Source of the DNA: Roseinatronobacter ekhonensis
GTDB taxonomy: Bacteria > Pseudomonadota > Alphaproteobacteria > Rhodobacterales > Rhodobacteraceae
Assembly (NCBI RefSeq): GCF_900499075.1
Contig: NZ_UIHC01000002.1
Span: 62,001-126,000 of the forward strand
Direction: 5' to 3'
Length of the DNA: 64,000 bases
The notes beneath the pieces were generated by a model that had not been told where the DNA came from, made no database searches, and saw only the letters and a list, made by a program, of their open reading frames with translations. How positions within the stretch are numbered: position 1 is the stretch's first letter; each line of letters starts with the position of its first letter. The translations under genes and the position numbers were made by a program. Shown one piece after another: positions 8,016 to 18,049 of the stretch.

Positions 8016-9659
8016 CTAGACCAACCGCGACACCTCTACCGCCGCGCGGATGAAATCGGCGAAGAGCGGATGCGGCGCGAAAGGTTTGGATTTCAATTCG
8101 GGGTGGAACTGCACCCCGATGAACCAAGGGTGGTCGCCGTATTCCACGATTTCGGGCAATGACCCGTCAGGCGACAGGCCCGAAAAGCTCAGGCCCTTTT
8201 CTTCCAGCGCAGCGCGGAACTGGGTGTCCACCTCGTAGCGGTGGCGGTGGCGTTCCTCGATCCGGGTGCTGCCGTAAATCTCGGCCACGCGCGAACCTTC
8301 GAGCAGCGTTGCATTATACGACCCAAGCCGCATTGTGCCGCCTTTGTCGTCGCCCAGCTTGCGTTCAATCTTGTGGTTGCCCTGCACCCATTCCTTCAGG
8401 TGGTAAACCACGGGCGTAAACCGTTTCTTGCCGGACTCGTGGTCGAATTCCTCGGACCCGGCATCGGCAATGCCAGCCAGATTGCGCGCGGCTTCGATAC
8501 AAGCCATCTGCATCCCAAGACAAATGCCGAAATACGGAATTTTCTTTTCCCGCGCGTAGGTCGCGGCGCGGATCTTGCCCTCGGTCCCACGCTCGCCAAA
8601 GCCGCCGGGGACCAGAATGGCGTGATAGGGTTCCAACGCGGCGGACGGGTCCGCGCCATCGAACACCTCGGCATCAATCCATTCCACATGCACCTTGACG
8701 CGGTTGGCAATACCGCCATGCACCAAGGCTTCCTTGATGGATTTATACGCGTCTTCCAACTGCACATATTTGCCGACAATGGCGATGCGCACTTCGCCCT
8801 CGGGGTTTTGCAACCGGTCCATCACGTCGTTCCAGCGGTCAAGCTGGGGGCGAGGCGCTGGATTGATGTCGAACGCATCCAGCACAGCCTGATCCAACCC
8901 AGCTTCGTGATAGGCCAAGGGCGCTTCATAGATGGATTTCAGATCATAGGCCGGGATCACGGAATCCGGTCTCACGTTACAAAACAGCGCGATCTTCTGG
9001 CGTTCCTTTTCAGGGATCGGATGTTCGGACCGGCAGACCAGCACATCGGGCGCGATGCCGATGCTTTGCATTTCTTTCACCGAATGCTGGGTCGGCTTGG
9101 TTTTCAACTCTCCGCTCGCCGCCAGATAGGGCAGCAGCGTCAGATGCATGAAAATGCACTGCCCGCGCGGGCGCTCGTGGCTGAACTGACGGATCGCTTC
9201 GAAGAAGGGCAGACCCTCGATATCGCCCACAGTGCCGCCGATTTCGCAGAGCATGAAATCGACCTCATCCTCGCCCACGGCAAGAAAGTCTTTGATTTCA
9301 TTGGTGACATGCGGAATAACCTGAATGGTGCGGCCCAGATAATCGCCCCGCCGCTCGCGTTCCAGCACGTTGGAATAGATGCGCCCGGACGACACGGAAT
9401 CGGTGCGCCGCGCCGCAACGCCGGTGAAGCGCTCATAGTGGCCAAGGTCCAGATCGGTTTCGGCCCCGTCATCGGTGACGAACACCTCGCCATGCTCGAA
9501 CGGCGACATGGTGCCGGGGTCTACGTTCAGATAGGGGTCAAGCTTGCGCAACCGCACGGTAAAGCCGCGTGCTTGCAACAGCGCGCCCAAGGCCGCAGAC
9601 GCAAGACCCTTTCCAAGGCTGGAGACGACACCACCGGTAATGAAAATATAACGCGCCAT
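8016..9659 (-). CDS. pyrG: CTP synthase
   Basis: Makes CTP from UTP, ATP and glutamine. The N-terminal synthetase domain opens with [17 protein letters not shown], the P-loop region of the family. The C-terminal glutaminase domain contains GGFGERG, the nucleophile Cys in FGICLGMQ and the HPE of VQFHPELKS. Length is 547 residues from the ATG at 9659, normal for the family. The longer open frame to 9887 encodes nothing recognisable and overlaps the secG region. It lies about 120 bases downstream of secG on the same strand. Confidence 0.98.
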   Translation of the reverse strand: MARYIFITGGVVSSLGKGLASAALGALLQARGFTVRLRKLDPYLNVDPGTMSPFEHGEVFVTDDGAETDLDLGHYERFTGVAARRTDSVSSGRIYSNVLERERRGDYLGRTIQVIPHVTNEIKDFLAVGEDEVDFMLCEIGGTVGDIEGLPFFEAIRQFSHERPRGQCIFMHLTLLPYLAASGELKTKPTQHSVKEMQSIGIAPDVLVCRSEHPIPEKERQKIALFCNVRPDSVIPAYDLKSIYEAPLAYHEAGLDQAVLDAFDINPAPRPQLDRWNDVMDRLQNPEGEVRIAIVGKYVQLEDAYKSIKEALVHGGIANRVKVHVEWIDAEVFDGADPSAALEPYHAILVPGGFGERGTEGKIRAATYAREKKIPYFGICLGMQMACIEAARNLAGIADAGSEEFDHESGKKRFTPVVYHLKEWVQGNHKIERKLGDDKGGTMRLGSYNATLLEGSRVAEIYGSTRIEERHRHRYEVDTQFRAALEEKGLSFSGLSPDGSLPEIVEYGDHPWFIGVQFHPELKSKPFAPHPLFADFIRAAVEVSRLV

Positions 9660-9777
9660 GGGTCTGCTCGGACCTCCCCGTGAAGTGTCAAAATCGGAAA
9701 ACGGGGCGCTGAACGGCGCACCTCCACGGGAGTATGGCTTTACCCGAGTTTTCGCCCGCCCGCAAGCGGGCGGCAAA

Positions 9778-10140
9778 TCATTCCGCCGGGGGTGGCGCCA
9801 GCGAATCGCTGTCCAGACTTGGCGGCAGCAGGCTGTCCGTTGCCGGCAGGTCCGGTGAAGCAGGCGCATCGATGGGTGCAGGAACACCTAGACGGTCCAG
9901 AACCGACGTGCTCGCGGACTGCTGTGCGGCCAATACGGTCAGGAAAAGCGATGTCGAGATGAACGCAATGGCCAGACCCCATGTCAGTTTTGCCATCGCG
10001 GTCAATGGCGGGCGGCCTGCTTGCGGATTGCTGTCACCCCCGCCAATGCCAAGCCCGCCCCCTTCGGAGCGCTGCACCAGCACGACGCCGATCAGCGACA
10101 GCGCCAGAAGAAGATGAACAATCAGCACGACATTTTGCAT
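9778..10140 (-). CDS. secG: Preprotein translocase subunit SecG
   Basis: The small membrane subunit of the SecYEG protein-export channel. There are two hydrophobic spans, [20 protein letters not shown] at residues 3-22 and [20 protein letters not shown] at about 52-71. They are separated by the conserved [13 protein letters not shown] motif. The C-terminal tail is Pro/Ser/Asp-rich and ends near residue 120, as in other alphaproteobacterial SecG. The start at 10140 puts the first span at the N-terminus. It is divergent from purA. Confidence 0.95.
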   Translation of the reverse strand: MQNVVLIVHLLLALSLIGVVLVQRSEGGGLGIGGGDSNPQAGRPPLTAMAKLTWGLAIAFISTSLFLTVLAAQQSASTSVLDRLGVPAPIDAPASPDLPATDSLLPPSLDSDSLAPPPAE

Positions 10141-10293
10141 CAGGAAACCCGCTCTTCGTCTATCCGGCCTACTTAGGGGCTGCGAAAGCCGCCTGCAACC
10201 CCGCATCGTTGGCCATTTGCCCGCGTTTTCGGGTTTTCGGCACCGCCGCGACAGGGTAAGACCAGATCGGTTTCAGCAAGGAAGGGTCCGGGA

Positions 10294-11586
10294 ATGGCCA
10301 ATGTTGTCGTGGTCGGCGCTCAATGGGGCGACGAAGGCAAAGGCAAGATCGTCGACTGGCTATCAGAGCGCGCCGATGTGGTGGCGCGCTTTCAGGGTGG
10401 CCATAATGCCGGACACACGCTGGTCATTGACGGCAAGGTCTACAAGCTGCACGCGCTGCCCTCGGGCGTAGTGCGCGGTGGCAAGCTGTCGGTCATCGGC
10501 AATGGTGTGGTGCTGGACCCGTGGCATCTGGTCGAGGAAATCGCCACGATCCGCGCCCAAGGGGTCGAGATCACGCCAGAGACGTTGATGATCGCCGAGA
10601 ACACGCCGCTCATTCTGCCGTTTCATGGCGAATTGGACCGCGCGCGCGAAAATCAGAACTCTGTTGCCAAAATTGGCACCACGGGGCGCGGCATCGGCCC
10701 GGCCTATGAGGACAAGGTCGGTCGTCGCGTCATCCGCGTGGCCGATCTGGCCGATGATGCCACGCTGAAAATGCGGGTCGACCGCGCATTGGTGCACCAC
10801 GACGCGCTGCGCCGAGGTTTGGGGCTGCCCGAAATCGACCGCGCCGCACTTCTGGCCAGCCTGCGCGAGATTGCACCGCAAATCCTGCCCTTCGCGGCAC
10901 CCGTCTGGAAGGTGCTGAGCGACAAGCGCAAAGCCGGCAAGCGCATTCTGTTCGAAGGCGCGCAGGGCGCGCTGCTCGACGTGGATTTCGGCACTTACCC
11001 GTTCGTCACCTCTTCCAACGTGATCGCGGGGCAGGCTGCGACCGGCGTGGGCGTTGGCCCAGGTGCCATTGATTTCGTGCTGGGCATTGTCAAAGCCTAC
11101 ACCACCCGCGTGGGCGAAGGGCCGTTTCCGACCGAACTGGACGATGACGATGGCCAACGCTTGGGCGAGCGCGGGCATGAATTTGGCACCACCACGGGGC
11201 GCAAACGCCGCTGCGGCTGGTTCGATGCCTGCTTGGTGCGCCAGACCTGTGCGACCAGCGGTGTGAACGGCATCGCGCTGACCAAGCTGGATGTGCTGGA
11301 CGGGTTCGAGACGCTGAAAATCTGTGTCGGCTACGATCTGGACGGCACGGTGATGGATTACCTGCCCACCGCCGCCGAGGCGCAGGCGCGCTGCACCCCG
11401 GTCTATGAGGAAATGCCGGGCTGGTCGGATTCCACAGAGGGTGCGCGCTCTTGGGCCGACTTGCCCGCCAATGCCATAAAATATGTGCGCCGCGTCGAAG
11501 AGTTGATTGGCTGTCCCGTGGCGCTACTTAGCACGTCACCGGAACGCGAAGACACTATTCTAGTAACCGACCCCTTCGAGGATTGA
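10294..11586 (+). CDS. purA: Adenylosuccinate synthetase
   Basis: Joins IMP and aspartate using GTP, the first committed step to AMP. The N-terminal [12 protein letters not shown]-loop, [37 protein letters not shown] and LTKLDVLDG motifs are all intact. Length is 430 residues, as expected. The ATG at 10294 follows a purine-rich GGGTCCGGGA. The stop overlaps the start of the small DUF2842 gene by one base. Confidence 0.98.
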   Translation: MANVVVVGAQWGDEGKGKIVDWLSERADVVARFQGGHNAGHTLVIDGKVYKLHALPSGVVRGGKLSVIGNGVVLDPWHLVEEIATIRAQGVEITPETLMIAENTPLILPFHGELDRARENQNSVAKIGTTGRGIGPAYEDKVGRRVIRVADLADDATLKMRVDRALVHHDALRRGLGLPEIDRAALLASLREIAPQILPFAAPVWKVLSDKRKAGKRILFEGAQGALLDVDFGTYPFVTSSNVIAGQAATGVGVGPGAIDFVLGIVKAYTTRVGEGPFPTELDDDDGQRLGERGHEFGTTTGRKRRCGWFDACLVRQTCATSGVNGIALTKLDVLDGFETLKICVGYDLDGTVMDYLPTAAEAQARCTPVYEEMPGWSDSTEGARSWADLPANAIKYVRRVEELIGCPVALLSTSPEREDTILVTDPFED

Positions 11587-11813
11587 TGGCCCTTTCATTC
11601 AAAGCCCGCAAACGCTGGTCGATTGTCGCCCTTGTGGTGGCATTGCCGCTCTACATCGTCGTCACGGTCAATGTGGTCGAACTGTTCAACCGCCCGCCGT
11701 TTTTGGTAGAGTTGCTGATCTATGTCGTCTTGGGCGTTGTCTGGACCTTTCCGCTGAAAAAGCTGTTTCTGGGCGTTGGCAAACCTGACCCCGATGCGCC
11801 GCCAGAGACATAG
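11586..11813 (+). CDS. DUF2842 small membrane protein
   Basis: A 75-residue protein with two hydrophobic segments, IVALVVALPLYIVVTVNVVELF (about 14-34) and LLIYVVLGVVWTFPLKKLFLG (about 43-63), matching the DUF2842 family of alphaproteobacteria. The function is unknown. The ATG overlaps the purA stop as TGATG, so it is translationally coupled to purA. A strong terminator follows it. Confidence 0.85.
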   Translation: MALSFKARKRWSIVALVVALPLYIVVTVNVVELFNRPPFLVELLIYVVLGVVWTFPLKKLFLGVGKPDPDAPPET

Positions 11814-11827
11814 ATGCATTCCATGCG

Positions 11828-11857
11828 AAAAGCCCCGGCACATGGCCGGGGCTTTTT
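11828..11857 (+). terminator. Intrinsic terminator after purA-DUF2842
   Basis: A nine-base-pair stem (AGCCCCGGC at 11831-11839, GCCGGGGCT at 11845-11853) with a five-base loop is followed by a T run. A flanking A run on the left lets it also serve the convergent minus-strand gene ending at 11876. Confidence 0.93.
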
Positions 11858-11875
11858 TCTTGTTTGGGTGCGGAA

Positions 11876-14194
11876 TTAGCGGTTGGCGTATTGCCGTGCC
11901 GGTTCGTCATATTCCGACGCGGGCGCCAGACGGAACCGACCGGCTTCGCCGCGTTCCAGCCGCCCTTCGCGCAGAAGCGTGCCAAAGCCGCGCAGCATGT
12001 CTTCGCGGCTGACTTCCTTGCCTTCGTTATAGGCCAGAACAAAGCTCATCAGCTCGGGGCGTGAGAATTCCTCTTGCCCAAGGATATGGGTCGAATAGGC
12101 CGCCGCCGCCTCGATCTGGTCATCCAGCAGCCATGCATCTACGTCATCGGCAAAGGCCTTGAACGCGTCGAGCGTATCTTGGCCGACCGGCGCATCTTCA
12201 ACCTTCAACGCGATGGCTTCGGCGGTCTGGTTGCTGCGTACGCGGCGCGGGCGCACCGGGCCTGTCGGGGCTGTATCAGCATCGACCCGCTGCTCTGACA
12301 CTAGAACAAGCGGTGCGCGCGCGGCTTTGGGGCGCTCGCTGCGGCGCGCGCCAGCCATAGCAGGGCGGCGTGGCCGCGGATTGTCAACCGGTTCCTCGGG
12401 CTGGGTTTCTGTCCGTTCAGCTTCGGGTTCCGGGGCAGGTTCGGCCACCGGACGCATCGTTGCGGGCGCGCGCTTCGGGGCTTGCGCCACTTCGGCGGCC
12501 TCATCCTCGTCCTCGTCCCAGGCACTCTCCGCGACTGTGCTCTCGGATGCTTTGGCGCGCTGTTCTGCGCGGGCCAAGGCGGCGTCAAGCGGGGCAGGCG
12601 TGTCCATGCCGTCACGGAACTTGTCGATCTTGCGATCCTGCTCAATGTCCCGGCGGCGCGGGCCCTCGGCATCTTCGTCGGCGCGGGTGGCCGCAACGGC
12701 GACCTTGATATGCTCGAATGTCTCGCGGCGGCGCTTCGAGTCGCGCTCACCCAGGGCCGATTGCGCGGTTTCCAACAGGCGCGCGGCGGTGCTTTCGGTA
12801 TCGCCGGGGATGCGCTTCTTGGCCTTGCGGTTGAAATGCGGGTGCTTGATTACCGCTTCCTGTTCGATTTCCGCCAGTTCCTCGACAAGGGCGCTTTCCG
12901 ACCCGCCGCTCAGACCGGTCTTGCCCAATACTTCGCGGATTTCGCTGCGCAACGAGTCGATCGAGTGGCGCTCTTTTTCAAGCCGCGCGGCGTCTTGCAA
13001 TTCGCGTTCCAGCTCGGCCTCGAACTCATCCTCTTCGAAATCATCGACAATGGGCTGCGCCGTCGGCGCTTCAGCCGTGTCATGCGGTTGGTCATCGTAA
13101 TCTGTGTCTTGGCGAACCGTGTCGTCGCGCTCCGAGCTCGAATGTGTCGCGCTATCGTCCAGCGTCGCCGCATCGTCCTCAAACGAATCTTCCTCGAACA
13201 CGTCCTCTTCGAACTCATCCTGTTCAAGTTCTGGTTCAGAAACCATGTCTTCGGCAACCGGCTCTGCTAAATCCGTCGGCATGACAGCGGCAGGGCGTGG
13301 GTCGTCATCTTCGTCGAACAGCCCGAAATCGTCGAACTCCGCATCCTTCGAGAGCGTGGGATGGGCAAGCGCCTTGGCCTGCGCAATGCCAAACGCACCC
13401 GATGCCGTTGTAACGGTATTGCCAGTGTCCTCATCAGAGGTGTCTTCTGCACGCTCCGGAGAGACATCGCTGCCGTCTTCGACGCTGTCGTCTGCGCCCT
13501 CTTCTGCGGTGTCATCTGCGCGTTCTGCGGCGAAATCGCCGTCGTCGTCCTGAGCCTGCTCATCGGCCATCAGGCCCGCGATACTGTCTTCCAGTTCCGA
13601 TGCGGCGGCCGACTCAAATTCCGGCAGATCATCAAGATCGTCCGTCGCCACAACTTCGTCAGCATCTTCGATAGCCGCTTCGCTTGAGGCGGCACTTTCC
13701 GATTTGGCGACTGCCGCCCGGATGCGTGCCAGCTTGTCAGACACTTCCGTCGGCATCGTTTCGGGTTCGGCGCGCGCTGTATCTGGTTCCGTTTCGGGCA
13801 CTGCTTCGGGCTCTGCACGCGTATCGGATGCAGCGGCGGCAGCCATCATCGCCGTTGGGGCCGCGCCACCTTGAACGGCGGCCTTCAGCACATTTGCCAT
13901 GGCATAGGGTGCCACGGCACCCGGTGCGACACTGCTGTCGGGTTGCTGGCGCAGAACGATTCCGTTTTCCTGCACGCGACTTTCGACGCGGCGCTGCACT
14001 TCGCGCTCGGCGATGCGGTGCAACATTTCGGCATCCGGTGTGGGCGGCTCCGCCCCGAAATAGCGGTCCTGCGCCGCAAGATCGCGGAAATATTCCGCTA
14101 TAGCCTGCATCGTGCCGAAAGGTTCATCAAACCCTTCCAGCGTGCACGAAAACGTGCCGTAGGACACTGTAAGTATTTTGCTTGGACCAACCAT
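11876..14194 (-). CDS. Long acidic conserved protein of unknown function
   Basis: A 772-residue protein with three visible parts. Residues 1-60 are globular-looking ([37 protein letters not shown]) and look like the most conserved portion. Roughly residues 130-400 are a low-complexity Asp/Glu-rich stretch (repeats such as [15 protein letters not shown]) with no hydrophobic segment. The C-terminal 120 residues are again ordered, with [24 protein letters not shown]-type helices and [18 protein letters not shown], which resembles a winged-helix end. No signal peptide or membrane span is seen. I recognise it only as a rhodobacterial conserved hypothetical. The gene begins with ATG at 14194; a GTG precedes it. 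Confidence 0.85.
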   Translation of the reverse strand: MVGPSKILTVSYGTFSCTLEGFDEPFGTMQAIAEYFRDLAAQDRYFGAEPPTPDAEMLHRIAEREVQRRVESRVQENGIVLRQQPDSSVAPGAVAPYAMANVLKAAVQGGAAPTAMMAAAAASDTRAEPEAVPETEPDTARAEPETMPTEVSDKLARIRAAVAKSESAASSEAAIEDADEVVATDDLDDLPEFESAAASELEDSIAGLMADEQAQDDDGDFAAERADDTAEEGADDSVEDGSDVSPERAEDTSDEDTGNTVTTASGAFGIAQAKALAHPTLSKDAEFDDFGLFDEDDDPRPAAVMPTDLAEPVAEDMVSEPELEQDEFEEDVFEEDSFEDDAATLDDSATHSSSERDDTVRQDTDYDDQPHDTAEAPTAQPIVDDFEEDEFEAELERELQDAARLEKERHSIDSLRSEIREVLGKTGLSGGSESALVEELAEIEQEAVIKHPHFNRKAKKRIPGDTESTAARLLETAQSALGERDSKRRRETFEHIKVAVAATRADEDAEGPRRRDIEQDRKIDKFRDGMDTPAPLDAALARAEQRAKASESTVAESAWDEDEDEAAEVAQAPKRAPATMRPVAEPAPEPEAERTETQPEEPVDNPRPRRPAMAGARRSERPKAARAPLVLVSEQRVDADTAPTGPVRPRRVRSNQTAEAIALKVEDAPVGQDTLDAFKAFADDVDAWLLDDQIEAAAAYSTHILGQEEFSRPELMSFVLAYNEGKEVSREDMLRGFGTLLREGRLERGEAGRFRLAPASEYDEPARQYANR

Positions 14195-14330
14195 CACATC
14201 GCTCTTTAATTAATTGCACATTCCCGAACATCGCGGACTACAAAAGCGATTACATGTTTGAACTTGGGTTTTTTGATGATCAGTTTATGACCGTGTCCCA
14301 AGTTCGGTGCCGCAATCAGAAGGTAGCCTA

Positions 14331-15005
14331 TTGGCCGTGATTTTCCAATCAGAGAGTGGTGTGACGCTGGTCGGCGGCGCAGGGTTTGCGCGTCCGGCGC
14401 TGACAAGCGCGCTGGCGCTGGCCCCCGATCTTGTGGCCGCAGACGGTGGCGCGAATCATCTGGACGCGCTGGGCTACAGCCCGCGCGCGGTGATCGGCGA
14501 TCTTGATTCGATCCGCCCCGACCTGCGCGAAAGCCTTGGCCCGCGCGTGCATCATATTCCCGAACAAGACAGCACCGACCTGGACAAATGCCTGCGCTCG
14601 ATCAGCGCGCCATTCGTTCTGTGCGTGGGGTTTCTGGGTGCGCGACTGGATCATACCGTCGCGGCGTTGAACTCGCTTGCGCGACACGGACGTGCCCGCG
14701 TGCTGCTTTTGGGAGACGAGGATATCTGTGCGCTGGCCCCGCCGGACCTGCATTTGTCGCTGCCGCGCGGGGCGCGTGTGTCGTTGTTTCCCATGGGCGC
14801 GGTGACAGGGCGGTCCGAAGGGTTGGAATGGCCGATTGACGGGATCGGTTTTGCGCCACACGACCGGATCGGCACGTCGAACCGCATGGCGTCAGACGTC
14901 TTGCGCCTACGCGTCAGCGCGCCCCGTATGGTGCTTATGCTGGATCGTGGCACCATGCCCGCGCTACTGGACGCGATTTTGAAAACACCTGACTGGCAGG
15001 CGTGA
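14331..15005 (+). CDS. thiN: Thiamine diphosphokinase
   Basis: Transfers pyrophosphate from ATP to thiamine to make thiamine diphosphate. The family motifs are present: AADGGANHLDALG, PRAVIGDLDSI, EQDSTDLDKCL and GFLGARLDHTVAALN. Asp residues in the DGGAN, GDLDS and DSTDLDK motifs bind metal and substrate. The C-terminal TSNRMAS motif is also kept. Start choice: TTG at 14331 has AGAAGG at 14318-14323 at good spacing. A GTG at 14307 is open but lacks such a site. No thiamine riboswitch is seen upstream. Confidence 0.92.
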   Translation: MAVIFQSESGVTLVGGAGFARPALTSALALAPDLVAADGGANHLDALGYSPRAVIGDLDSIRPDLRESLGPRVHHIPEQDSTDLDKCLRSISAPFVLCVGFLGARLDHTVAALNSLARHGRARVLLLGDEDICALAPPDLHLSLPRGARVSLFPMGAVTGRSEGLEWPIDGIGFAPHDRIGTSNRMASDVLRLRVSAPRMVLMLDRGTMPALLDAILKTPDWQA

Positions 15006-15027
15006 AAATTTCTTGCGCCGACTCGGT

Positions 15028-15228
15028 GAAGGTTCTACGACAGATTCACTTTGGTCCGGGTGCGAAAGCCCCCGGTTAAAATGGGAACGCGGTGCGCGGC
15101 CTTCGGGCGGCAACTCCGCGACTGCCCCCGCAACTGTAAGCGGCGAGCAATGTCGGAATATGCCACTGTGGTGCAAACCACGGGAAGGCCCGGCAAAGCA
15201 GCGACCCGCAAGTCAGGAGACCTGCCAA
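15028..15228 (+). promoter_or_regulatory. Cobalamin (AdoCbl) riboswitch
   Basis: The leader contains the cobalamin riboswitch landmarks in order: GGTGCGAAAGCC near 15060, AATGGGAA at 15080-15087, CCGCAACTGTAAGCGG at 15127-15142, TGCCACTG at about 15161, and the B12 box AAGTCAGGAGACCTGCC at 15210-15226. It lies 150 bases ahead of btuB. When bound to cobalamin, this class represses the downstream genes. All genes to tonB overlap or nearly overlap, so it probably governs the whole uptake operon. The rest of the 370-base thiN-btuB gap (15229-15375) would hold the expression platform. Confidence 0.95.
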
Positions 15229-15375
15229 AGTGTTCACCCTATCCCGGCGCGGGCGGCGCTGCGGGTAACGGTTTTACCGTAGCGGTGGCATCTTTCGCCG
15301 TCTGCGGTGCGTTGCACCTGCACGACATTCTCTACTTTCGGGTCGCTGATGCGGCCCTTGCATAGGTGCAGACCC

Positions 15376-17250
15376 ATGACCAAACGCCATTTCCTTGGCA
15401 CGGTCGCAGCCCTTGGCCTGATGGCCGGGGGTGCTGCGGCACAAGATATCATCAACCTTGAAGAAGTGACCTTTTCGGCCAACCTGACCCCGACAGAGCT
15501 GGCGCGCGCCGCATCCTCTGTCAGCGTGGTGACGCGAGAAGATCTGGAAGCCGACGGCACCACACAGCTTGTCGATTACCTTGCCAAATTGCCGGGCGTG
15601 ACCGTTACGCAAAACGGCGGTCCGGGCGGGTCGGCCAGTTTGCGCATTCGCGGGGCCGGGCCGGAATATGTCGCGGTTTATGTCGATGGCATCCGGGTCG
15701 ACGATCCGTCCTCGCCGCAAACCGCGTTCAATTTCGGCACACTCTCGACCGCCGATATTGGCCGGGTCGAAGTGCTGCGTGGGTCGCAATCGGCGCTATA
15801 CGGTGGGTCTGCCGTGGGTGGCGTGGTGAATATCACGACATTGGGCGCGACCGAAGACGGCTTCAGCCAAAGCTTGCAAGCGGAAGTTGGCAGCTACAAC
15901 AGCCAGCTACTGCGCTATGGTCTGGCCTTTCGCGATGACCGGTTCGAGGCGGCGCTGAACTTCAGCCACACGCGCACCGATGGGTTTTCATCGCATGAAC
16001 CCTTCCCCGGCGCGCCCGGCCTGACCGATGACGGGCATGAAGCCACGCGCCTCAGCCTTTCGGGTCGCTACCAACTGACCGACACCTTTGCGTTGGGTGT
16101 GTCCGGTTTCGTTCAGGACAGCACATCGGAATATGACGATTTCGGTGCCGATGCGGACAATTTACTAAAACGCCGCGAGTATGGCGCGCGGGTGTTCGGC
16201 GAGTATAGCCTCGGCAATTCAGTGCATGAAATCAGCGCCACGCTGTATGATCTGGAGCGTGAAGCCTTTCAGCCGCGGGGCACTTCAGCCGGGGTATTCG
16301 AAGCGCAGCGCATCTCTTTCGCCTATAAGGGCGTGACCGAATACTCGCCCGCGCTGACCTTCATCTACGGCGCCGATACGCAAGAAGAAAGCATCACCGT
16401 GCGCGGGCAGGGACCGGACAGCAACCGTGTTTCGGGTGTTTTTGGACAGGTCTTGTGGACCCCGCGTGACGATCTGGACATTTCCGCCACGCTGCGGGCC
16501 GACCACAATTCGGGCTTTGGCACGTTCTACACGGGCCGCATTGCCGCTGCATGGCAGGCGACCGAGGCGCTGACGTTGCGCGGCGCGGCGGGCCGTGGGT
16601 TCCGCGCGCCATCGATCAATGAACAGCTTGGCAATCCGGTTTTCAGCATTGCGCCCAACACCGGACTTGCGCCCGAAACCAGCATCAGCGCCGAAATCGG
16701 GGCGGATTACCGTTTTGCCAACGGGGCCGAGCTAAGCGCGACGCTGTTTCAGTTATCCACGGACAACGCGATCAGTTATTGCGCGCTGACTGTTGGTGCG
16801 TTTGGCGCGCCTTGCCCCGTGGCTGGGCCTGTGGGCTTTACCAACCAGTATCAGAACGTGGCGGGCGAAACGCGGCGGCGCGGGTTGGAATTGGCGGCGG
16901 GTGTTCCCGTGACCGACCAGCATGACCTGTCACTGGCCTACACCTACACCGATGCCCGCAACCCTGCGGGCGGGCGTCTGGCACGCATTCCCTACCACGA
17001 TTTGAACGTCACGCTGAAATCCGACTGGACCGAGACATTCAGCTCTCAGATCGGGTTGCAGCATGTCGGCGGGCGCACTGGCGGCTTGGGCGACTACACG
17101 GTTGTCAATGCGTCCATGCGCTACCGCCTGACTGACAACGCTGACCTGCTGTTCCGAATTGAGAACCTGCTCAATGAACAATATCAGAAGATTTCAGGCT
17201 ATGGCACCTCTGACCGGGCGTTCTACCTTGGCTTGTCGTCGCGCTTCTAG
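15376..17250 (+). CDS. btuB: TonB-dependent outer-membrane cobalamin receptor
   Basis: A 624-residue outer-membrane receptor that imports corrinoids using TonB energy. A signal peptide ends about AGGAAAQD (residue 23). A TonB-box-like INLEEVTFSA follows, then the plug domain (LVDYLAKLPGVTV, SLRIRGAGPEYVAVYVDGIRV, VEVLRGSQSALYG) and a beta-barrel ending in YLGLSSRF with the terminal aromatic. Length matches BtuB (about 600), shorter than most siderophore receptors. Substrate assignment rests on the B12 riboswitch and the btuFCD genes. The ATG at 15376 is chosen because it starts the signal peptide. Confidence 0.96.
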   Translation: MTKRHFLGTVAALGLMAGGAAAQDIINLEEVTFSANLTPTELARAASSVSVVTREDLEADGTTQLVDYLAKLPGVTVTQNGGPGGSASLRIRGAGPEYVAVYVDGIRVDDPSSPQTAFNFGTLSTADIGRVEVLRGSQSALYGGSAVGGVVNITTLGATEDGFSQSLQAEVGSYNSQLLRYGLAFRDDRFEAALNFSHTRTDGFSSHEPFPGAPGLTDDGHEATRLSLSGRYQLTDTFALGVSGFVQDSTSEYDDFGADADNLLKRREYGARVFGEYSLGNSVHEISATLYDLEREAFQPRGTSAGVFEAQRISFAYKGVTEYSPALTFIYGADTQEESITVRGQGPDSNRVSGVFGQVLWTPRDDLDISATLRADHNSGFGTFYTGRIAAAWQATEALTLRGAAGRGFRAPSINEQLGNPVFSIAPNTGLAPETSISAEIGADYRFANGAELSATLFQLSTDNAISYCALTVGAFGAPCPVAGPVGFTNQYQNVAGETRRRGLELAAGVPVTDQHDLSLAYTYTDARNPAGGRLARIPYHDLNVTLKSDWTETFSSQIGLQHVGGRTGGLGDYTVVNASMRYRLTDNADLLFRIENLLNEQYQKISGYGTSDRAFYLGLSSRF

Positions 17251-18049
17251 GGCACTGGCCGCAGCCCTTGCCTTTTGGGCGGGGGCTGCGGTGGCTGAGC
17301 CACCCGAGAGGGTGGCCTCTATCAACCTGTGCACCGATCAGCTTGCGATGATGCTGGCCGAACCGGAGCAGTTGGTGTCGATCTCGCGCATCTCGCATGA
17401 TCCGAACGTTTCGGTCATGCTGAAAGAAGCGCTCAAATACCCAATCAACCACGGCCAGGCCGAAGAGGTGTTCCGCCTGAACCCCGATCTGGTGCTGGCG
17501 GGGCAGTTCACCTCGTCCTACACGGTCGGGCTGCTGCGGCGGCTGGGGGTAGAGGTCGCGCAACTGCCGATCGTCAACAGCCTAGACCAGATCCCCGATG
17601 CCATCCGCGAGGTGGGCCGCCTGCTGGGGCGCGGCGCGCAGGCCGAAACCCTGGCGGCGCAATTCAGCGCCGATCTGGCGGCGCTGCGCGCTAGTCCCGA
17701 CAGCCGCCCGCGCGCGGCGCTGCATTATGCCAACAACTACACCTCTGGCGACAAATCGCTGGCCAATGACATCCTGACGGCAGCAGGCTTCGCCAACATC
17801 GCGCTGGAAGCGGGGCTGTCCGGCGGCGGCACCTTGCCGATGGAGCGGTTGGTCATGCTGATGCCCGACCTGATCATTTCGGGCCAGCAATACCCCGGCG
17901 CGTCGCGGTCCGAAGCGGTGTTGACCCATCCCGCCATGAACGCGCTGCGCGACCGGCACGCCGGCAGTGCGCTGTCCGATGCCGAGTGGGTTTGCGGCAC
18001 GCCTGCTGTGCTGCGTGCCATCACAAGACTGCAAGAGGCCGGCGAATGA
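17201..18049 (+). CDS. btuF: Periplasmic cobalamin-binding protein
   Basis: The substrate-binding component of the B12 ABC transporter. An N-terminal signal (ALAAALAFWAGAAVA, cleaved near AEPPERVAS) precedes a class III binding-protein fold. Typical features are VASINLCTDQLAMMLAE, EVFRLNPDLVLAGQFT and LIISGQQYPG. Its start lies inside btuB: ATG at 17201 (chosen; overlap 50 bases) or ATG at 17174. Either gives a signal peptide with an extended Arg-rich n-region. The stop overlaps the btuC start as ATGA. Confidence 0.92.
   Translation: MAPLTGRSTLACRRASRALAAALAFWAGAAVAEPPERVASINLCTDQLAMMLAEPEQLVSISRISHDPNVSVMLKEALKYPINHGQAEEVFRLNPDLVLAGQFTSSYTVGLLRRLGVEVAQLPIVNSLDQIPDAIREVGRLLGRGAQAETLAAQFSADLAALRASPDSRPRAALHYANNYTSGDKSLANDILTAAGFANIALEAGLSGGGTLPMERLVMLMPDLIISGQQYPGASRSEAVLTHPAMNALRDRHAGSALSDAEWVCGTPAVLRAITRLQEAGE

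Noticed and set aside
8241-9683. A 480-residue plus-strand open frame opposite pyrG
   Set aside because: It is the antisense shadow of a clearly identified CTP synthase; GC-rich codon use keeps the complementary frame open.
14208-14216. TTAATTAA near 14210 as a CtrA box
   Set aside because: The two TTAA elements are adjacent with no seven-base spacer.
16754-16764. TTATCCACG resembling a DnaA box
   Set aside because: It is a single copy inside the btuB coding region, with no cluster of boxes or AT-rich unwinding element nearby.
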